A stretch of 9,281 nt of DNA from contig JAACDV010000106.1 in assembly GCA_009936825.1 (NCBI GenBank), positions 1 to 9,281 on the forward strand. The letters are read 5' to 3'. Below the pieces are notes generated by a model. It was not told the origin of the DNA, searched no databases, and worked only from the letters and a program-made list of their open reading frames with translations. Each line of letters starts with the position of its first letter. The stretch's first letter is position 1. The position numbers and the translations under genes were made by a program. The DNA comes from Bacteroidota bacterium (GTDB lineage Bacteria > Pseudomonadota > Alphaproteobacteria > Puniceispirillales > Puniceispirillaceae). Positions 6,032 through 9,281 of this stretch are shown here, in pieces.

Positions 6032-6050
6032 CCTGATCGCCAAGATCAGG
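6032..6050 (+). other. Perfect 7-bp stem-loop in the trmD-rplS gap
   Basis: CCTGATC (6032-6038) and GATCAGG (6044-6050) form a perfect 7-bp stem with the five-base loop GCCAA. It begins 17 bases after the trmD stop and ends 29 bases before the rplS ATG. The sequence after it is C-rich and not U-rich, so it is unlikely to be an intrinsic terminator. It could be an L19 leader element, an RNase processing or stabilising hairpin, or a protein-binding site. Confidence 0.55.
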
Positions 6051-6079
6051 CCCCCGTAGTAGATGAAGGAAACAAGGCG

Positions 6080-6460
6080 ATGAACATCGTTGACCGCATT
6101 GGCCAAAAGCAAATGGAAAAGTCGCTGGCGCAGCGCACCCTCCCAGAATTTGCCCCCGGGGATACTGTCCGTGTGGACGTGAAAGTTGTCGAAGGCACGC
6201 GTGAGCGTATTCAGGCATTCGAAGGTGTTTGTATCGCCCGCAAGAACGACGGTGTCAGCTCGTCCGTTACCGTTCGCAAGCTTTCATACGGTGAAGGTGT
6301 TGAGCGTGTGTTTCCCCTTTATGCACCTCAGGTTGCCGGGGTAACCGTTGTTCGCCGTGGCCGTGTGCGCCGCGCCAAGCTATACTATCTTCGTGGCCGT
6401 ACAGGCAAAGCAGCTCGTATTGCTGAAAAAACAATATCCCGCGAGGCTTCTTCCTCCTGA
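6080..6460 (+). CDS. rplS: 50S ribosomal protein L19
   Basis: L19 lies at the 30S-50S interface of the large subunit and contributes to intersubunit bridges. The 126-residue product matches the family along its whole length: N-terminal helix [36 protein letters not shown] (22-41), the signature [13 protein letters not shown] (44-56), [20 protein letters not shown] (61-80) and the basic end [18 protein letters not shown] (97-114). Length is normal. ATG 6080 is preceded by GAAGGA (6065-6070) at suitable spacing. It is the last ribosomal gene of the block; leuC starts 53 bp after its stop with a stem-loop between them, so readthrough into leucine genes is likely but may be modulated. Confidence 0.97.
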   Translation: MNIVDRIGQKQMEKSLAQRTLPEFAPGDTVRVDVKVVEGTRERIQAFEGVCIARKNDGVSSSVTVRKLSYGEGVERVFPLYAPQVAGVTVVRRGRVRRAKLYYLRGRTGKAARIAEKTISREASSS

Positions 6461-6465
6461 CGGCA

Positions 6466-6496
6466 CTGCCCGGCTAGGAAAATCCCTCGCCGGCAG
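6466..6496 (+). other. Stem-loop between rplS and leuC
   Basis: CTGCC+GGC (6466-6470 and 6472-6474, with a bulged C at 6471) pairs with GCCGGCAG (6489-6496), an 8-bp GC-rich stem. Within the loop AGG (6476-6478) can pair with CCT (6485-6487). It ends seven bases before the leuC ribosome binding site. No T-tract follows, so it is not a classic terminator. It could be an attenuating or processing hairpin at the boundary between the ribosomal and leucine genes. Confidence 0.5.
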
Positions 6497-6503
6497 ACCC
6501 CTT

Positions 6504-6510
6504 GGAGGAA
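6504..6510 (+). promoter_or_regulatory. leuC ribosome binding site
   Basis: GGAGGAA lies three bases before the ATG at 6514, with GGAGG itself ending five bases before it. It decides the leuC start: an in-frame TTG at 6502 overlaps this Shine-Dalgarno sequence and would add only MEEI, whereas ATG 6514 gives the typical LeuC N terminus [15 protein letters not shown]. Confidence 0.85.
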
Positions 6511-6513
6511 ATA

Positions 6514-7923
6514 ATGTCGGCACCAAAGACGCTTTTTGATAAAATCTGGGATGCGCATGTTGTGCATCGGCAGGATGACGGCACCTGTCTGATATATATC
6601 GACAGGCATCTCGTCCATGAGGTGACTAGTCCGCAAGCTTTTGAGGGGTTGCGCCTTAGCAACCGCGATGTTCGCTCGCCGAACCGCACGCTTGCCGTTG
6701 CTGACCACAATGTCCCGACAACCGACCGTTCCGAGGGCATTGCCGATGATGAATCGCGGATTCAGATTGAAGCACTAGCAAAAAACGCTGCCGATTTTGG
6801 GGTTCCCTATTTCGCCATGGAAGATGTCCGTCAGGGTATTGTTCATGTGATTGGCCCGGAGCAGGGCTTTACCCAGCCCGGAATGACAATTGTTTGCGGT
6901 GATTCGCACACGGCAACGCACGGCGCTTTTGGCGCACTTGCCTTTGGCATTGGAACATCGGAAGTCGAACATGTTCTCGCCACCCAGACCCTGATTCACA
7001 CGCCTGCTAAAAATATGCGGATTACCGTTGATGGTGACCTGATGGCAGGCGTAACAGCAAAGGATGTGATTCTTGCGATTATTGGCAAGATTGGCACCGC
7101 TGGCGGAACTGGCCATGTGATTGAATTTGCCGGATCAGTCATTCGTAACTTCTCGATGGAAGGCCGAATGACGATTTGCAACATGGCGATTGAGGCAGGC
7201 GCACGTGCGGGAATGATTGCTCCCGACGAAAAAACCTTCGCCTATCTGCAAGACCGCCCAATGGCCCCGAAGGGTGATAATTGGGAAAAGGCTGTTGCCT
7301 ACTGGCAAACGCTGCCGTCGGATGATGATGCCAAATACGATATCGAAGTTAAGCTGGCCGCCGCTGATATTGAGCCAACCGTTACATGGGGCACATCGCC
7401 CGAAGATACGTTGGCAATCACTGGTAATGTTCCTGATCCACAAAAGGAAAAGGACGAGCTGAAACGGGCCAAGATGGAGCGCGCCATTGAATATATGGGG
7501 CTGAAGCCGGGTCAGAAGCTGACCGATGTTAAAATCGATACAGTGTTCATCGGATCATGCACCAACAGCCGTATCGAAGATTTGCGGGCCGCGGCCGGCG
7601 TGGCGTCTGGGCATAAGGTTGCCGATGGTGTTCGGGCATTGGTGGTGCCAGGGTCCGGCTTGGTAAAAGAGCAGGCTGAGGCCGAAGGTCTTGATCAGGT
7701 GTTTTCTGCTGCTGGATTTGAGTGGCGCGAGCCGGGATGCTCAATGTGTCTGGCGATGAATGCGGACAAACTTGCCGAGGGTGAGCGATGCGCTTCGACC
7801 TCTAACCGCAATTTTGAAGGGCGGCAGGGACGCGGCGGGCGCACCCATCTGGTCAGCCCGGAAATGGCAGCTGCTGCTGCGATCACCGGATATCTGGCCG
7901 ATATCCGCGAATTTCAAAACTAG
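6514..7923 (+). CDS. leuC: 3-isopropylmalate dehydratase large subunit LeuC
   Basis: LeuC with LeuD forms isopropylmalate isomerase, which interconverts 2- and 3-isopropylmalate through a [4Fe-4S] aconitase-type centre in leucine biosynthesis. The 469-residue protein (numbered from ATG 6514) has [12 protein letters not shown] (6-17), the [20 protein letters not shown] block (28-47), ADHNVPTTD (63-71) and [20 protein letters not shown] (127-146). The three cluster cysteines are in place: Cys349 in [11 protein letters not shown], and Cys409 and Cys412 in [10 protein letters not shown]. The C-terminal [12 protein letters not shown] motif is present. Length and motifs are normal, so the enzyme should be active. 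leuD follows 18 bp after the stop. No leucine-rich leader peptide is visible upstream; the space back to rplS is only 53 bp. Confidence 0.98.
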   Translation: MSAPKTLFDKIWDAHVVHRQDDGTCLIYIDRHLVHEVTSPQAFEGLRLSNRDVRSPNRTLAVADHNVPTTDRSEGIADDESRIQIEALAKNAADFGVPYFAMEDVRQGIVHVIGPEQGFTQPGMTIVCGDSHTATHGAFGALAFGIGTSEVEHVLATQTLIHTPAKNMRITVDGDLMAGVTAKDVILAIIGKIGTAGGTGHVIEFAGSVIRNFSMEGRMTICNMAIEAGARAGMIAPDEKTFAYLQDRPMAPKGDNWEKAVAYWQTLPSDDDAKYDIEVKLAAADIEPTVTWGTSPEDTLAITGNVPDPQKEKDELKRAKMERAIEYMGLKPGQKLTDVKIDTVFIGSCTNSRIEDLRAAAGVASGHKVADGVRALVVPGSGLVKEQAEAEGLDQVFSAAGFEWREPGCSMCLAMNADKLAEGERCASTSNRNFEGRQGRGGRTHLVSPEMAAAAAITGYLADIREFQN

Positions 7924-7941
7924 CGTCTGGGAGGCTGAAAG

Positions 7942-8547
7942 ATGCAAAAATTTGATGAGCTGACCGGCGTTGCAGCGCCTTTGAATATCCTGAACATCGA
8001 CACCGACATGATTGTCCCAAAACAGTTCCTGAAAACCATCAAGCGTTCGGGACTGGGTGCCAATCTGTTTGATGAGATGCGCTTCACCGTAGATGGGGAT
8101 GAGGTTCCGGATTTTATTCTGAACCGTGAGCCTTATCGCAACGCAGAAATCATCGTGGCTGGCGATAATTTTGGCTGTGGTTCCAGCCGTGAACATGCGC
8201 CCTGGGCGTTACTGGATTTCGGAGTCCGCTGTGTTATTTCAACCAGCTTCGCCGATATTTTCTTCAATAACTGCTTTAAGAACGGAATTTTGCCGATCAT
8301 GGTGTCTGCTGATGAGCGCGACGCGCTGATGGCCGACGCGCAAGATAGCGAAAATCCAGAACTGTCGATTGATCTGAAGACGCAGACAATCCGCCGTCCA
8401 AATGGTGTGGAAATCAGTTTTGAGGTCGATCAATTCCGCAAGAAATGTCTTCTTGAAGGATTGGATGATATTGGCCTGACGATGGAAAAAGCCGGTTCGA
8501 TTGATAGTTTTGAGGAGTCACGCGCAACCGAACAACCTTGGCTGTAG
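7942..8547 (+). CDS. leuD: 3-isopropylmalate dehydratase small subunit LeuD
   Basis: LeuD is the swivel-domain partner of LeuC and contributes substrate-binding residues to the isomerase active site. The 201-residue product has the small-subunit signatures: an N-terminal strand with [17 protein letters not shown] (17-33), [11 protein letters not shown] (38-48), the key loop [20 protein letters not shown] (73-92), [17 protein letters not shown] (103-119) and a C-terminal [16 protein letters not shown] (165-180). Length equals that of the E. coli protein within a residue or so. The start ATG 7942 has a strong GGGAGG (7929-7934) seven bases upstream. It is spaced 18 bp from leuC and 60 bp before leuB, consistent with one leuCDB transcript. 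Confidence 0.97.
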   Translation: MQKFDELTGVAAPLNILNIDTDMIVPKQFLKTIKRSGLGANLFDEMRFTVDGDEVPDFILNREPYRNAEIIVAGDNFGCGSSREHAPWALLDFGVRCVISTSFADIFFNNCFKNGILPIMVSADERDALMADAQDSENPELSIDLKTQTIRRPNGVEISFEVDQFRKKCLLEGLDDIGLTMEKAGSIDSFEESRATEQPWL

Positions 8548-8607
8548 CTCCTTAAAGAAGACGCTCAGTACGCAAGATACTCATTATAGAAGATGGGGGC
8601 TAAAAAA

Positions 8608-9281
8608 ATGGCGTCAAACCGCAAAATCATGGTGTTGCCGGGAGATGGTATCGGCACCGAAATTATGCAGGCCAATATGCGAGTTATGGACTGGCTGGCC
8701 AAACACCGCTCGCTGGATTTCGACATGTCGGAAAGTCTGGTTGGCGGAGCGTCTTATGATGTGCATGGAACGCCGCTGACCGACGAGACGCTGGCCGATG
8801 CAATCGCTTCGGACGCGGTGCTGTTCGGTGCTGTTGGCGGGCCGCAATATGATGATCTTGCCTTTGATCTGAAGCCTGAGCGCGGGTTGCTGCAACTTCG
8901 CAAAGAGATGGATCTGTTTGCCAATCTGCGTCCGGCAATCGTGTTTCCAGCGCTGGTTGATGCCTCGACGCTAAAGCCGGAAATTGTCTCGGGACTGGAT
9001 ATCATGATCCTCCGCGAGCTGTGCGGTGGGTCCTATTTTGCCGAACCCCGCGGGATTGATGATCTTGGCGACGGAACGAAGCGTGGCTATGATACCAACG
9101 CCTATACAACCCCTGAAATTCAGCGGATTGGCCGCGTTGGAATGGACCTTGCGCGCAAACGCGATGGCAGGCTGATGTCGGTCGAAAAGGCCAATGTCAT
9201 GCATTCGGGCGTGCTGTGGCGTGAAGTTATGACAGAGCTTCACGCAGCCGAGGGCAGCGGTGTTGAGCTTGGCCACATGTA
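8608..9281 (+). CDS. leuB: 3-isopropylmalate dehydrogenase LeuB, 5' part
   Basis: LeuB oxidatively decarboxylates 3-isopropylmalate with NAD+ to 2-oxoisocaproate, the step after LeuCD. The first 224 codons are present and the frame is open to the window edge, so the C-terminal third is outside. Visible motifs are KIMVLPGDGIGTEIM (6-20), GGASYDVHGTPLTDET (46-61), LFGAVGGPQYDDL (72-84), substrate-binding arginines in LRKE (98), NLRPA (108) and LREL (136), YF with the likely catalytic Tyr143, and VEKANVMHSGVLWREV (192-207) with the probable catalytic Lys194. ELCGGSYFAEP replaces the more usual ELTGGIYFGEP, a small local variation. ATG 8608 is chosen for the family N terminus, with GGGGG (8595-8599) as a weak ribosome binding site; an in-frame ATG at 8593 would add MGAKK. 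Confidence 0.96.
   Translation, partial: MASNRKIMVLPGDGIGTEIMQANMRVMDWLAKHRSLDFDMSESLVGGASYDVHGTPLTDETLADAIASDAVLFGAVGGPQYDDLAFDLKPERGLLQLRKEMDLFANLRPAIVFPALVDASTLKPEIVSGLDIMILRELCGGSYFAEPRGIDDLGDGTKRGYDTNAYTTPEIQRIGRVGMDLARKRDGRLMSVEKANVMHSGVLWREVMTELHAAEGSGVELGHM

Noticed and set aside
6502..6513. TTG as the leuC start
   Set aside because: It overlaps the Shine-Dalgarno sequence GGAGGAA; the ATG at 6514 has correct spacing and the expected N terminus.
1..9281. A novel defence, mobile or otherwise undescribed gene system
   Set aside because: Every sizeable coding region belongs to a recognisable family. There are no transposase, integrase, phage, toxin-antitoxin or CRISPR signatures, and no clear shift in codon style between genes.

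Overview
The window looks like chromosomal DNA from an alphaproteobacterium. It carries conserved housekeeping genes with moderate GC by eye. The basis is protein style and gene order: MtaB-FtsY, then Ffh-RpsP-RimM-TrmD-RplS running straight into LeuC-LeuD-LeuB, is an arrangement I associate with Alphaproteobacteria. The short FtsY without an acidic A domain, the Gly/Met/Pro-rich Ffh tail and the Ala/Glu-rich S16 tail fit this too. I cannot name a genus; a marine or Rhodospirillales-like lineage is only a guess.

Layout. Bases 1-486 hold the 3' part of mtaB (tRNA methylthiotransferase), followed after 45 bp by ftsY (532-1479). On the opposite strand lies one gene for a small membrane-anchored DUF218/YdcF-ElyC-SanA-type protein (1468-2292). 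It converges on ftsY with a 12-bp overlap and diverges from ffh. From 2497 to the end everything is on the + strand: ffh, rpsP, rimM, trmD, rplS, leuC, leuD and the 5' part of leuB, which runs off the window. Gaps are short, rpsP and rimM overlap as ATGA, and no convincing rho-independent terminator is visible between them. The block could be transcribed as one or a few nested units.

Function. FtsY and Ffh are the receptor and targeting GTPase of the signal recognition particle. RpsP and RplS are ribosomal proteins S16 and L19. RimM matures the 30S subunit, and TrmD and MtaB modify position 37 of different tRNAs. The first half of the window is therefore translation and co-translational targeting. 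LeuC/LeuD (isopropylmalate isomerase) and LeuB (isopropylmalate dehydrogenase) are consecutive leucine-biosynthesis steps, physically attached to the ribosomal operon.

The unexplained structure is mainly in the short non-coding junctions: a triple 13-bp tandem repeat upstream of rpsP, inverted repeats in the rimM-trmD, trmD-rplS and rplS-leuC gaps, and a 9-bp direct repeat upstream of ffh. The proteins show two low-complexity C-terminal tails (Ffh, S16) encoded by 15-bp DNA repeats, and a Glu where the catalytic Asp of TrmD is expected. I see no mobile element, CRISPR array, tRNA, rRNA or defence-like module, and no evidence for a wholly new system.
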